This document shows positions 12,408-24,630 of a stretch of DNA of 64,000 nt, in pieces (position 1 is the first letter of the stretch; each line of letters opens with the position of its first letter). This DNA is from Drosophila persimilis. Lineage: Eukaryota > Arthropoda > Insecta > Diptera > Drosophilidae. The notes under the pieces were generated by a model. The model did no database searches. It was given only the letters and a program-made list of their open reading frames with translations, and was not told the origin of the DNA. The DNA lies in the NCBI RefSeq assembly GCF_003286085.1, contig NW_020825322.1:2790001-2854000 (forward strand), written 5' to 3'. Position numbers and translations under genes: made by a program.

Positions 12408-14550
12408 TACATATATACACTACTTGCCTCTGTTGCAGCACTGCTGACTGTCTTCGCTCTCCATTCTTTATTTCCGCTTTTTGCAATGCGAAATGGCAAC
12501 CGGAAATGAACTCTTTAGTAAAGTGTTTACAGGCAAGTGCAAGAGTGGGGGGGCTGGGGGTATAGGTGTGTAATGCGATGGTGGTTAGCGGCACGGCGGG
12601 TACAGTCCACGACATTAAACTAATTGAATGCGAAAAGGTTCCGCCAAACAAATAACCCATTGCGGAAAAGCACAGGCTGAACAAAACAGCTTTGACAATA
12701 GGTAGTATTTCTTTCTATTTATGTTCATACATATGGGAAGTTAGTGAAACGTTATAGAAGAAATTACTCACTTTGGGCCACTGAGCTGAATGCTTCTTGC
12801 CTCGCTCTCTGGCAAATTCTGGAAGGAATATCAAAAGTGGAAAATCAAGACTGCACAGACAATAAAATACTCAATTTTTTAACTAATTAATCAATAGACA
12901 ATTAGCCAATGGTGCTAATATGACAGCTCTCTGAGTGAAACCTAGGCCATACAAATAAATGTCCAGTCTATTCTGATCCACTATGTTATTGTATCAGTGT
13001 AAGTGTCTGTGCTTGGTATGCCCGAGCTTCAAATGGACCAACTAGTACGAGTATAGAAACTCCGCCAATATTTTGATATAGCCGTTCAAATAAAAAATAG
13101 TGATACCGAAATTGCTAGATTTTTACGGATACTTCGGGCAGTGGCTTTCAATATCGTTCTTATCTGAAAGGGCCCACACCGGCACTCGCACTGTAGTTTT
13201 CCTTGGCTTCATCAATTTTAATGTTGAAACATTTTTTGTGGCTCTATTGGGGGATGGTACCGTTTTTTGGTTCGGTTATATGTATTTTTATTGGAAAACA
13301 AATCAATTTAGTTAATGGCTGACCGGAGAGGGGAGAAATAGGGGTCCGGTGAGATTGCAGTTTCGGTGGGTTGCTTGGGAATATGGTGAATGGCACTTGG
13401 ACGGATAGTAAATCAATGACAGTGGGCGCGGAAAGCCAAACAAAACGGCGCGGCAGCGAATTCAAAAATGGGATCCACACTGGCCTTTGCATTCTCGGCT
13501 GGCTTTCTCTCCCTATTTTATTTTCATTCGGTTCTATATGTGTTTTTCTATGGGTTTGGCATATTTTTGGTGCATTATATTTATATTGCATTTACTACTA
13601 TATAGAATTGCACTATTCGCAGTCCCTGCTGCGGCTCTGCTCCCCCACAGAGATAAAACAAATAGATATAGAAATGGATAAACTTGTTTGTGACACACAC
13701 AGGCGCTTATGTCGCTATGTGGTTGCCTCTATACGTTATTTATGCATGGCAATATTTTGCTTTTGACTGTATAGCACTCGTCTGCACATAGCTTCATCGA
13801 TATGCACATACATATATATACATATATGTTCATATATGGTTTCTGTGAAACGACGATGATATTCCCTCTTTTTTTTGTATTTTTAGCATAATAAATTGAA
13901 TTTTAGTAAACTTCATTTATGCCAAACACAAACTGGGACCATTTTACTTTTCATTTCCTTTTCCGTCTCTGTAGAAAAGCAGGACGATGAGCTAATCTAA
14001 CTTGGCGGAAGGCGCTGACCGATGGATAAATGCAATACATATTTACAGAAATGCAGAAAATGAAAGCTGAAGGAACAGAGCAGTGAAGCAATATTATCCC
14101 TAAATACATCTAAATACCTAAATTCATCACGCAACTGCGGTATATATATACATGTGTACATATAGTGTAATAGCTGATATCCAGATATTTTATCGCTGAC
14201 GGTAAAACGACGGGGTCACCTCAATAGCCGAAAATTTTGGTGACAGGTCTCACGGCTTTTTTTTTCTTGGGCGAGACTTTTGCGCCTCGCCAAACAGAAT
14301 GTATTTGCTGTTGGTTTGTTTTGACTGAAAAATATGTATTTCCTGCGCCTTGAAAAAAATTGTGTAAATTGTTGTTGGATTCTGGAATTGACTCAGCTGC
14401 CCAAGGCACTGACGAGCAGCCGAAACCGAGTGGGCAGCGGGGCTGCGATCAGAGTCGGATCGCATAGGTGAAAAGAGAATTGAAAGCCCCCCTTTCCAAC
14501 ATCTTGGTATTGTATTGTCTCTGCCAAGTATTCGAGCTACAGAGCTCTGA

Positions 14551-14571
14551 GGAGAGAGAGAGAGAGAGAGA
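14551..14571. repeat. (GA)n run
   Basis: About ten GA units. It could be bound by GAGA-type factors, but nothing else nearby marks a promoter. Confidence 0.85.
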
Positions 14572-16248
14572 CAGGCCTAGATTATTTCAGCTTGACAAAC
14601 TGTGAGAACCTTAACAACTTCCGGATCCCTCCACATTGCTTCATCATCCACACCGTGGATATTAATACAAAATTTCCCTCTCATTTAACCAATCTTGGCC
14701 CGGCTTGGTTTTTTTTCAGCATCTGATGCTCATATTGTTTGCTAAGCGTTTTTTCCCTTGACAGCCTTTCGAGTACTTAACGTGGCCCGGCAACAGCTTC
14801 CTCTTACAATCTCCCCCTTGCTAATGCAGTTCTTGAGTCTACACATGCTGGTGTTAGTAAATTCTCCGCCGGGTTTCAAGCATATGCGCATACAGCCAGG
14901 CCGGGAAGGCTGGGAAGGGGCCATCCAAGTTCGTGGGGTTCGGGAAGAACAACTTAACCCTCCCGGGCTATAAAACTTAATATGTTTTGTATTTAAATTT
15001 ATGAAAAAGTAAGCGGAAACAATGGAAGTGCAAGTCCCAGGACGGTGGCTTGTATGGAGGGGAGTGGTGTGGGGTGGCCAATGGAGAGGGGGGGACAAGG
15101 AAACAGGATTAATGGCTGCTTAAGCCGCCGACATGCGCATAATTGTCGCCAGCGTCAAGGCTTTGCCGGCTCACAATCGCTCTTTTTCAGGATCTCCATT
15201 CCTGCTGCTTTGGTCAGCCCGTGTCAACCGTGGACTAAAACGTATTAGAACGAATATCACCGAAGAATTATGATGAGAATTCCATGAAGAACTTATTGTA
15301 TCCTCAAAACTCAAGAAAGTTGTATTTCATTTGTCATAAAAAAATGTTTGTGACTTTTATGAAAGAATAAAAAAAAATTCTTGTATCTTAATGTACAAAA
15401 AGTTGCATGAGTGTGATTTCGTGTTATTTTAAATTATTATAAATAGTTTTGTTGAAATAATAATATCTTTTAATAATTATTATTAATAATTAATCAATAA
15501 TTAGTAATAATATAACCATTTTTGTTCCAGTTTTTCTGCTATCGTGGACTACTGTGCGCTGGTAATGGGGACTACATTTTGGGCGGGCAATAGGGCGTAT
15601 GCGTAATAATAATTACACGGCGCGTTGCCGCCGTTGAGGCAGTAATATTTATTAAAGGCTTTAAATTGTCCTGTAGGTTGTAATACATACAGTACATATT
15701 TATATACATTTCTGAACGAGTATTCGCATGTTCCGGCTACTTTTTGTGTGCTCTTTTATGGTGTTATTATAAGAATGTGGTTTATCACCTGTCCAGGGGG
15801 TTGAGGACTACATAAGTAATGGGAATGGCTGACAGCGATTGCTAATGCAAATTACGCACCACAGAACCAGGAGAGCAGGGTTCCCCTCAAGAAGTAGCAT
15901 TCCACGAGAGCCGATGCCGATGCTGCTGCTCTTGCTCCTGCGGATGCCAATAAAAAATATGGGCTCAACAGGATTAATACATTATTTCCGGTTGGGCCTT
16001 GATGCAGATGTAGAACCGAAGGCCAGGCACATATGTTTGTATGGTAAAACTGGTTGGACTGCCATACGGTGTTGTTCCTGTTGTTCTTTTGCACTTTTAT
16101 GATTATTGTAGTGCCATCGTCCTCATCCTGGTCTTTGCATCAGGGAGAGCAAAACAGAACAGTAGAGGGAACAGAACAGAGGAAGCTGTGGAGGCACTTA
16201 TGCTTATGTTTTTTGGCTCTTGTGGAGCTCTGTTCTTCCCCCTCTACT

Positions 16249-16308
16249 TCACTCCACTCCACTCCACACCACTCTCCTCTCCTATCCACATCACTCCACT
16301 CCACTCCA
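16249..16308. repeat. imperfect (CACTC)n array
   Basis: About 60 bases of CACTC and CACTCT units, interrupted in the middle; all three frames stay open because of the composition. Confidence 0.8.
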
Positions 16309-19300
16309 ATCCTCTGTCGAGTGCACTTTGCTGTTTCATTTCAACTATATTTGTTCACCATATTTGTATACAAATTCTTTTTTCTCTTCCATTTTTTGCA
16401 TTCTCTCCGCTGCATCTAGAACGAATATTTTCCAGAAAGGATATGCGCAGGCCAGTCGCTGGTCGAGCTCTTCCACTTCACACAGATACTCACCCACACA
16501 CGCACACACATGCACATATCAAGTGCTGGAAAAGTGCATATTAATTTGATGTTTTTGTCATCTGAAGGATTCGAAAGAGTTTGCAGTATCCAACTGTGTC
16601 CTGGGCCGGAAGAGGGTCGTAATAATGCAAAATATACAATTGGGGTAAGCCATTCCGGAGGCTCATTTAGGTATAGAAGCCTATGAGCCCGAACCAGTGG
16701 AAACACAAAACTGTTCAAATCCATAGGAAGCTTTTGATATTTAAACTTTTTCGGCTTAATGCAGTTATCTTTGTGCAAAGCAATAATATAAGATATACCT
16801 ACGATATGGAAGAAAATGTGGGAAAGAGATCAGGTCATCAAAAGGAGTTTTATACCTTTAATCGGACTTTTATTGAATAAGAAGCAGTCCCAGAATAAAC
16901 TTAAATTAATCAAGAAATGGAACATCAAATTGGCGAAGCTTGAATGAACAATGTATTTAATAGATTTGGAAAACTAAATTCCTTTGAGCTTGGAGACTGA
17001 TCATTCCAGTTAAAGGAATTATTCGTTCCACCAAAACAAAAAAGAATATACCATTATAGAGATATCCATTTGATGATGTGCATAATTTATCTGGGACTTA
17101 TTTCAATTAGCAGTATGGCATCTCCGCAGCTAATTGTTCGCTTATTTGTTTAAAAATGAAATTGAAATCGCCGAGAAAAGAAACCTAAAGCTCTCGCTAA
17201 AACGACAAAATAAATTAAATGAAAATTTCGCGTGAAAAGCTTTTGTCTCAATCTTTTTTACTTCCTCCCCTACCCCTAGCCCACCCCTCCTCCCCCTCTC
17301 TCACTCTACGAGTACTGGGTACTGGTCTCGTTGCTATTCTGTTCTGATTTCCTCTTGGCCCAGCTCAGTCTTTGGCTATTCATTCACTTGTCCTTTATAA
17401 TAAAACAATAAACTGTAACAATAGCAATTAAAAATCGCTGAAAGCGGATGTCCTGATAAGGACCCTGAAACAGGGAGGGATCCGGCACAGCTCTGGCCAC
17501 GCTTCATCTGGATGACCCTCGTCCTTGCCGGTGTCCTGTCCTGTTCCATTGTTGTAATTATGCATTATGCTTTTGATTTGGCCATAGCCCTAGCCCAGCC
17601 CTAGTGCAGACCCAGCCAGCCTCTGTCTCCGTCGCTTTGAGAATTCAGTTTTTTGTTTATTTTCATCCTTTTGTCAGTTTTCCCTGGTTTTTTTTTTTTT
17701 TTTGTTTTCTTTCAGTTTCGGCGAGCAGCTTTGCCAGCGGAGAGACGATCTGCCTCTCAAATGCTCCACTGTCCCTATTTCTGTTGCTGTCCCCGTCGCT
17801 TGTGCTCTAGAAATCAACGCCGACATCGCCAAGGATGCGACATTAATGAACGACAGACGCAGGATTCCGACACTTCGTTGTCTCTTTTTAACTATGCAGT
17901 TTTCCCCGAGCAAAACTCTACTCACCTGTTTGGTGCTCTAACTCGCCAAAATAGTCTAAGGAATCGCTTAAAGCTGCGATAGGCTGTTTCTGAAAGCAAC
18001 GGCACTTGCTCCAACAGGAAGTTTTTAGCTTATTAACTCAAAAGATGTTTCAACCTTTGAATTATATACATAGATATTTAGAGATTCTCTGGAACTACTT
18101 GGATTAAGTGAGCTGCAAAGTTCACATCATATTAGGCACCAGCCACTGTGCCACCCCATCAAAAAGGCCGAAACACAATTTGCTTCTATAAATCAAAATC
18201 GGAGGCCCATTGGGGGGGGGGAGTATGCAAATAGGCCAGAGGAAATAGGATACAGAGGCGGAAAGAGACAGAGACAGAGGCAGATACTCGTAGTTGAAGG
18301 AAGAACCACAATCGCAATGCAGTCAATAAAATCAAGGCAATCATGCTGCAGTCGGCGTCGACATCGGCGTCGGCCTCGGTCCTCAAGCAGATCCTTGTCG
18401 ATGTCCCAATGCCTCTGTCTGGACATCCACATCCATCCGTATGACTCTCTGGCCATGTCTGTCCAGGTATTTTGTTTATAATAATGCCCAGCAGTGTGTT
18501 AAACAATTACATTAGGCAACGATAGAAATGTTGGGGGTGATGTGGAGAGGGACCTGGCCTGACCTGCCATACCACAGCAATATGGCAATCTAATTGACAG
18601 TTATGAAGACTGTCAAACATACAATTATAACACTCCAACTATCAATGGCCAAACATCGATTTGTCCCATCCATCTCCCTGCCGGCCTCGTCTTCTATATG
18701 ACTACATGAGTGCCCACTCTGTCTCAGTGGCCCCCACTCGCCGCATGCATTTGTTAAATTATTGACTCAGGAGGCGGTCTGGGATGAGCAGCTGCCCGCA
18801 TATGCTCGAGCGTACGAGTGTGGTATGCAGAACCACTCCCAATCTACTCTCAACCCCTTTCCCCACACACTTACCGAGGGGGGGTCTGGTGGGAAGGGGG
18901 AGGGTCTGTTCGAATTATTAACATGTTAATCCAAATGTAATGAGCGTAAGGATAACTCATTGTGATGCGTTGTTTATGGACAGTTCTACATACATACACA
19001 CACACACACATATGTACATACAGACATACGTACGAATATATGTGGATGCAGACACATACGCGTACTCACATGTACGATGCCCACACAGGGGGCATTCGAC
19101 TGGACACGAGAACACACACACACAGATGCCTCGAATCGTATGAATTGCAAATATACTCGATTAATATTATGCTAATTTAATTGGTAGGCAGTTGAAATAA
19201 TTAAAAACAGGCTCTTGAGTTATAATGCTTGGGCAGCCCATCTATTAGATATATGTATGTACAATACGTATATATGTACTTATCTACATCCGACATCCGA

Positions 19301-19506
19301 TCGATCGGTTGGCGAATTATGTGTATATCATATATTTAGTCACTTAGATGGGATGAGATTATCCCCATGCATTCTTGTTTGATGTTTTGCTGCAAACATT
19401 TCAAATTAACTTCTGGTAGTACTTCAATACACTTAAAGAGCAGTGCACTCTGCAATACAAAAAAAGCATTTCGAATCTTCTCTCTTACAGACTACAGACA
19501 AGTAGA

Positions 19507-19990
19507 ACGAAGGGGAACGTTGTGAGTTGCTGCTGCGACCGCAACTCTACATTGCAAATTGATTTGTTCCGTTTGGCTATTAAAATTATCCGATTCAGAT
19601 CCAGATTCGGAAATCTGGTAAATATGGTCATTCTTTATGATTGTGGGTTTTTAATTTTCCGTATCTTCAAAATTGTGGATGCCACAGATTTTCGTTTTTT
19701 GTGGGTGCGGAAAGAGGTGGTGCGAAATTCTGAAATACACTTCTAACAGTGAAATCTAACAGAAAGGCGGGTACCAAATTTGATTGTTCTAGTTTAAATA
19801 GTCTCTGAGATCTGAGGATGCCACAGATTTTCGTCCTTTGCGAGGGCAGGTTCAATACCACAGGAGTGTGGGTACGAAATTTGGTTGCCCTAGCTTTTAA
19901 AGTCTCTGAGATCTAGGCACTCCCTTGTAGCAATCGGCAAAGCCGCCATGAAACGTGTTTATAAGAGAGAGAGAGAGCGAGAACGAATGA
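19507..19990 (-). mobile_element. DINE-1-like (Helentron-type) repeat, copy A
   Basis: A minus-oriented copy of the repeat seen complete at 49702. It starts at the reverse complement of that copy's 3' end (GAACGTTGTGAGTTGCTGCT, then GCAACTCTAC), and carries the internal blocks with 'ATGCCACAGATTTTCG' and 'GTCTCTGAGATCT' plus the GAGAGAGAGCGAGAA segment. The 5' end with the Cys-rich-looking CCGTCC tract is missing. No coding capacity. Confidence 0.7.
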
Positions 19991-20479
19991 AACTGTTATC
20001 TTCATCCTGGCCATAATAATGATACGAATAAAATAATAATGAATAAAACTCGACTCATAGAAAACGATTGACGGACATGTATTTATTGTATATCTATATC
20101 AATGCGTCATTTGATACTGTCCGATAAATCATAGCCAGCCTGCGAGGGTATACAAATACGTCATACCAAAATGGAAAGATCGAAGGATATCAACCATACC
20201 AATAGCCAGGAGGAGTGCTACGGGAAAGGTCAAGCTATCTGTCCATATGGGTATGTGCGCAAGTATGTATCTGTGTTGACTGAAAATTTATTGTTTTTGT
20301 CATTAGCGCTGCGCAAATTCGTGGGACGTTGGTGGAACGTTGGAGGATGCGCAGAGGGGGTGAGCGGTTGTTCGGCTCTTGGGGTCTTGGCCAGAATTGA
20401 TGTCGATGAGTTTACGTTAATGTCCGAATATTTATTAAATGGGATTGGTGAACGGAAATGCTCTGTATACTCGTAATGG

Positions 20480-20690
20480 TTGTGCGTCCAGAAGCGATCG
20501 CCGCTTGTTAATTGAAAAGGAAGATGCGGATGGGGTATAACACCGTCGAGAGTGTGTCTGTATAGGTTTTGAAAGTCATGCTTAAGTATTTTATCCATTC
20601 CCGTGAGAGAGCCGGACAGTTTCAGATGAAATGCTCCACGGTTCGGATGGCCCCGGATTCACCACACATTCTGCAGCTGCTGGTCTTAAC
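20480..20690 (-). mobile_element. 3' end of a LOA/Jockey-type LINE, decayed
   Basis: On the minus strand from about 20688, the frame reads SSCRMCGESGAIRTVEHFI, a stop codon, then NCPALS: a Cys-X2-Cys ... His ... Cys pattern. That is the C-terminal zinc-knuckle found after the reverse transcriptase or RNase H domain of LOA- and Jockey-type non-LTR retrotransposons. The frame then continues about 30 codons (DKILKHDFQNLYRH) before diverging into unrelated sequence. The internal stop and missing upstream domains show a dead, 5'-truncated copy. Confidence 0.5.
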
Positions 20691-21201
20691 GATGAAATAA
20701 ATAAACTGGTACTTATTTTCGTAAGTATTTTCGATAAAGGACGTTTAATATTCAATGTTTAATCTATCTTGATTCTACACAAATCTAAAAACCATTTTTC
20801 TTCTTACCTTCTTATACCTTCTTGAACACGGTTCAAATGTACACACTCGTATGCCGAAAGCTTCACTTTTCTAAGCCGTTGCACATTTTTTTTGTTTTGT
20901 TACTCAACGGTTTAAGATGATAGTAAGTCAGCCGACATTATATTTAGATGTTTCCTTTGTTAAAGCATCTCCCAGATTCGTTATGCGAAGGAGCCAGCAG
21001 TAAAAAACGTCACATTGATTCAGTCATGAGCCCATAGTCGTATATGTCATGTGCATATTCCATTCTAGTTCCATATTTCAACTTCGTAGGAAGCTTGCTC
21101 ACAAATATCCGATTGTTTTCCTTGGCTTGAAATTTGTCTTACCTATTTCTGTTTTGGCAAGTTAATCAGTAGATGAATGAAGATCCTCTTGGTCTACTGA
21201 C

Positions 21202-22018
21202 ATGATGCCCGAAATTATTATAAGCGTCTGCAGCCTGATGGGATTATGCTATAGTGCCCTGGTAAACCTGCTTTCAAAATTGTTCGGTTATTTCCGTATT
21301 TGGTGAGTTCTTAAGTAGATAAAGAAAATACTTTCAAATGACATACGGCATCCTCCACAGGTTTATGTACCACTGCACTGCCTCCTCGCCCAGTAAGAGT
21401 CTGCGTCCCTACCTCTACAAGATCGATCTCTATGTGTGGCAGATTATCTACGGAACGCCGGATACCGGTCACGTGGTCTTATTTAATGGTTGGCACAATG
21501 GCCGCACGGTCGTGTGCGACGACTGCCGGTTGAAACGTGTGGGTGAATTGATTGACCAGGCAAAAATATGCCTGGACGTGGTGCTGCTCTCCACCGCCAA
21601 TGTCCAGTACCTTGACCGCATGTTGGCTGCACATAATCGAGGCGTCAATGTGCGCATTCTCGCCAGCGAGGAAATGCTCGCGGCTAATGGGCCAGCGATG
21701 CAGCTAATCTGCGCCTTGGGTGTGCCGGTGCGCGGCTCCCCGACCGGTGTAAAATTCGGCTACAATTTTGCTATAATAGACAGTGAAAAGCGAGCAATGG
21801 GGTTAGAGGCCACGCAGGATACGGTCCACACCTGTCTTTGGCGTCTCAGGGGCAACATGAAAGGATGTGTCCGCAGGATCCTAGCTGTCGTGAAGCAGAA
21901 ACGCGATTATAGGCATGATAATTACCACTACCAAATTTTCTTTGATGAATGGGACTTCCTATATCCCATCACCCCGCCTTACTTCGCAGAACGTAATTTT
22001 GTCGAAGTTACACGTTAA
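21202..22018 (+). CDS. Zucchini/MitoPLD-like protein without catalytic HK
   Basis: Two exons: 21202-21302 and 21361-22018, joined over a 58-nt intron with GTGAGT donor and CCACAG acceptor, giving 252 residues, close to the length of Drosophila Zucchini. Residues 4-34 are hydrophobic, like the mitochondrial outer-membrane anchor of the family. A CxxC pair (Cys86, Cys89) corresponds to part of its zinc-binding segment. The stretch RGVNVRILASEEMLAANG, then LGVPVRG, follows the phospholipase-D fold of Zucchini closely. The family's HxK(x4)D nuclease motif is broken: at 167-174 the sequence is GYNFAIID, so His is Gly and Lys is Asn while Asp174 remains, and the GSxNW segment after it is absent. 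Zucchini cuts piRNA precursors on mitochondria; this copy should not cleave and may scaffold, compete, or be on its way to loss. The frame is intact, so recent constraint is plausible. It is a paralogue, not the essential gene itself. Confidence 0.75.
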
Positions 22019-22394
22019 TTCAATTATATCTTATTTTAATGATTAATGGTTGCCTGAAATTAACTGAAATTTGTTATTTTTTTAGATAATCAGCTCAAAA
22101 GTTCTCATTTGTGTAATTATGTACGTGTCTGTGCATAACCCACCAAAACTTGGCGAAAATCTTGTACATACATAGATACATACATATGTAGCTGCCATAG
22201 TAACGAAGCTAAAAATGTGTGGTAGATTTCTGCACTTAGCTGTCTGATAGGAAAAAACAACATTCTTGATCGATCAAGCAAAGACGAGCCGATCTGGGCG
22301 AGCTTTTTAAGCTTGAAGCTTTTCAGCAATGGGCGCACTTGAACCGGTGCAGTGTGTTTGCTTTTTTTCGGAGCTTTTGAATGCATTTCCAAAA

Positions 22395-22745
22395 GCAATA
22401 GGCAAAGCCGACCATGAAACGTGTGTGTTAGAGAGAGACAGAGCGAGATCGAATGAAACTGTTTTCTTTATTCTGGCTATAATAATGATACGATATGGTT
22501 CAGATTCTGCAGTCTAGAAGATATTCCCTACGATTCTGCGTTTATGGGTTTCTCGTATCTTTAAAATTGTGGACTGTGGGGGCGGAAGGGGCCTGGCGAT
22601 GTTTTGAAATACACTTCTAACAGTGACATATCACAGAAGTCTCAATACAAAATGTCGCTGCTGTAGTTCTTATACTCTCAGAGCACTAGGCACTCATAGG
22701 GACGGATAGACGGACAGACAGACATGGCTCAATTGACTCGGCGCA
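22395..22745 (-). mobile_element. DINE-1-like repeat, copy B (partial)
   Basis: Minus-oriented fragment containing the GCCGACCATGAAACGTGT, ATGATACGA, 'CACTTCTAACAGTGACATAT' and GACGGACAGACAGACATGGC blocks shared with the other copies. Neither terminal inverted repeat is complete. Confidence 0.65.
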
Positions 22746-22984
22746 AATCTATTAGGATGGCTCAAAAAACTTGACTGGATACTTTCCTTTCGCCTTGGCG
22801 AAATAATCCTTAATAAATTCGACATTTAAGTCCTTATGAAGATTTGCACTCCGTATGTACTATGATGCCCAGTGCTAGTGCTCATTATCTTTGATTCAGT
22901 CAGGCTTTCCCCCTAGTTCGGAGCCATACATATGTATGTCATAATTGGCTTGAAAACTGTACCGTACAAAAGTACTTTGTACTT

Positions 22985-23300
22985 CAGTTTTAGTGGCGAG
23001 GACAATGTAGATTTCTAGTTTTAAGTTTCAGTAGATTTCTCTTTGATTCCATATGTTTACACCAAGTGAGCCGTCTATGCAAATGTACACCAAGGGACGC
23101 TACTTCGGTTATTTTTTTGGAATGCTGATGTTGTTCAGAGACACCGGTGGGCAAGTTTGTCGGTTTGCACTTTTGCTCGTTCACATGCATGCCCCAGTCT
23201 GCTAGCCATTTTTCCAAGTCCCGAGATGAGATGATAAGTGATCCGTTGAACTTGTTGGGCACTTGGAGCGATCGATACATGAGTGTTCCAGCACGAGCTG
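22985..23300 (-). mobile_element. Jockey-clade LINE fragment
   Basis: The minus frame contains LEKWLADWGMHVNEQKCK, then after one frameshift NRQTCPPVSL, and back in the first frame ASLGVHLHRRLTWCKH. This is the region just after the reverse-transcriptase core in Jockey-clade non-LTR retrotransposons (VNExKC ... YLGVxLDRRLTWxxH). The rest of the element is gone. The DINE-like copy C begins within 25 bases of its upstream end, suggesting one inserted in or beside the other. Confidence 0.75.
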
Positions 23301-23322
23301 ATTTTATTGAGCGCTGAGTTTT

Positions 23323-23876
23323 TATACCCGATACTCAAAATGAGTATTGGGGTATATTGGATTTGTGGTAAAAGTGGATGTGTGCAACGTCCAGAAGGAA
23401 TCGTTTCCGACCCCATAAAGTATATATATTCTTGATCAGCATCAATAGCCGAGTCGATTGAGCCATGTCTGTCTGTCCGTCCGTATCCGTATTGGTATCC
23501 GCACTCCTGTTAGATCTCACTACAAAACGTACATATATCTCAGATTTTCGCCCCACCCTTTTCCGCCACCACAAAAGACGAAAATCTGTTGCATCCACAA
23601 TATTACAGATTCGAGAAAACTAAAAACGCAGTATCATAGATAACGACCATATCTATCAGATTGCTGAATCTGGATCAGATCAGATAATTTTTATAGCCAA
23701 AAGGAAAAAATCAACGTCACGCTCAGACTGATTTTCTGTCTCTCTCGCACGCACTCTTTGTCGTGTCGTGCAATATTAGCGGCGTCTGCCGGAGGAGAGC
23801 CATACTGACTTAGTATCGGGTATAACTGTAGAGTTGCGGTGTCCGCAGCAACTCACAACGTTCCCCCTCGTTTTAT
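23323..23876 (+). mobile_element. DINE-1-like repeat, copy C
   Basis: It begins with TATACCCGATACTC at 23323 and carries AGTATCGGGTATA near its 3' end (about 23812-23825), a 13-base inverted repeat. A GC-rich hairpin-forming segment (AGTTGCGGTGTCCGCAGCAA) and CAACGTTCCCCCTCGTTTTA follow. Internal blocks match copy E at very high identity, but about half a kilobase of E's middle is missing. There is no coding capacity. The structure fits non-autonomous Helentron/DINE-1 elements. Confidence 0.75.
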
Positions 23877-24554
23877 AGTGATTTCAGTGGAGTATTTGGT
23901 CGAAAAGTTTTTAATGAATTATAATTTGAATTTAAATGATTATTTTTTTGGTTTCCATTCTTTTCCATTCTGAAAAGATATTGGATACAGCTGCCAATCT
24001 GTCTTCAAAGTTTAAGCTTTACGTCTGGAAAATATTAAGCTTTCAAATGTAAAATTTTTTAAGCTTTGGGGCAGTTTTGATCAAAGTTTATACTTGAAAA
24101 CCTCACAGAAAGTACAAAATATTAGATTTGTATTGTTTCATATTTAAGCGTTAATTTATGAACTCACATTTTGATATAGCCTAATCCGTTTTAATCAATT
24201 TCAAACACCGGAATTTGTAATATGTAAAACAAAAAAAAAAAAAAATTTATCAGAGAAATCGTTAAAAATGATCAAGAACAAGCATTTTGAAACCTGTCGA
24301 TAAAAATAATCTTTTCCTAAGGCGACAAATTTATGTTTTTTATTATAAAGCTTGAAATACTGCAAAATCGACTTTAACTTGAATTAAAATTAAATTATAG
24401 CTTAACGCCTTATTTTGAACAGTCTGGCAACTCTTTTCGATGTATTTTCAATCGGTACAGAGTTGCTCTCAATAATTATCGACGCCTGGAAACGTCATCC
24501 ACTTATTTCTCTCTGGTAAAATTTGCAAGTTTCAAAATCCGAGCTCGAAAAAAG

Positions 24555-24610
24555 GTAAGTACTTTGGAGAAATTGTAATTCTTTTTGTCGACTCATCATC
24601 TCTACACAAG
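24555..24610 (+). other. 5' UTR intron of the KCMF1-like gene
   Basis: A perfect AAG|GTAAGT donor at 24555 and an ACACAAG acceptor ending at 24610 bound 56 bases just before the ATG at 24631. Size and signals are typical of small fly introns. It implies transcription from upstream of about 24540 and argues against a simple retrocopy whose 5' UTR was also processed. Confidence 0.55.
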
Positions 24611-24630
24611 GTTAAGCAACTGGAATCATA

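Larger units (their letters stand above)
4872..19500 (+). other. probable large intron, no gene seen
   Basis: About 14.6 kb without a frame I would defend. The longer open frames (for example 6285-6761 on the minus strand, 7209-7631, 16041-16544) overlap open frames on the other strand or run through microsatellites, and have no supporting splice sites or motifs. The region is rich in simple repeats (listed separately), poly-purine and poly-pyrimidine runs, and homeodomain-like TAATTA words. It reads as regulatory or intronic DNA. Confidence 0.5.

Noticed and set aside
12346-12684. 112-codon minus frame with a Cys/Val repeat
   Set aside because: Its repeat is the translated (AC)n microsatellite; nothing else supports it.
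16041-16544. 167-codon plus frame
   Set aside because: Low-complexity CACTC region with three plus frames open at once.
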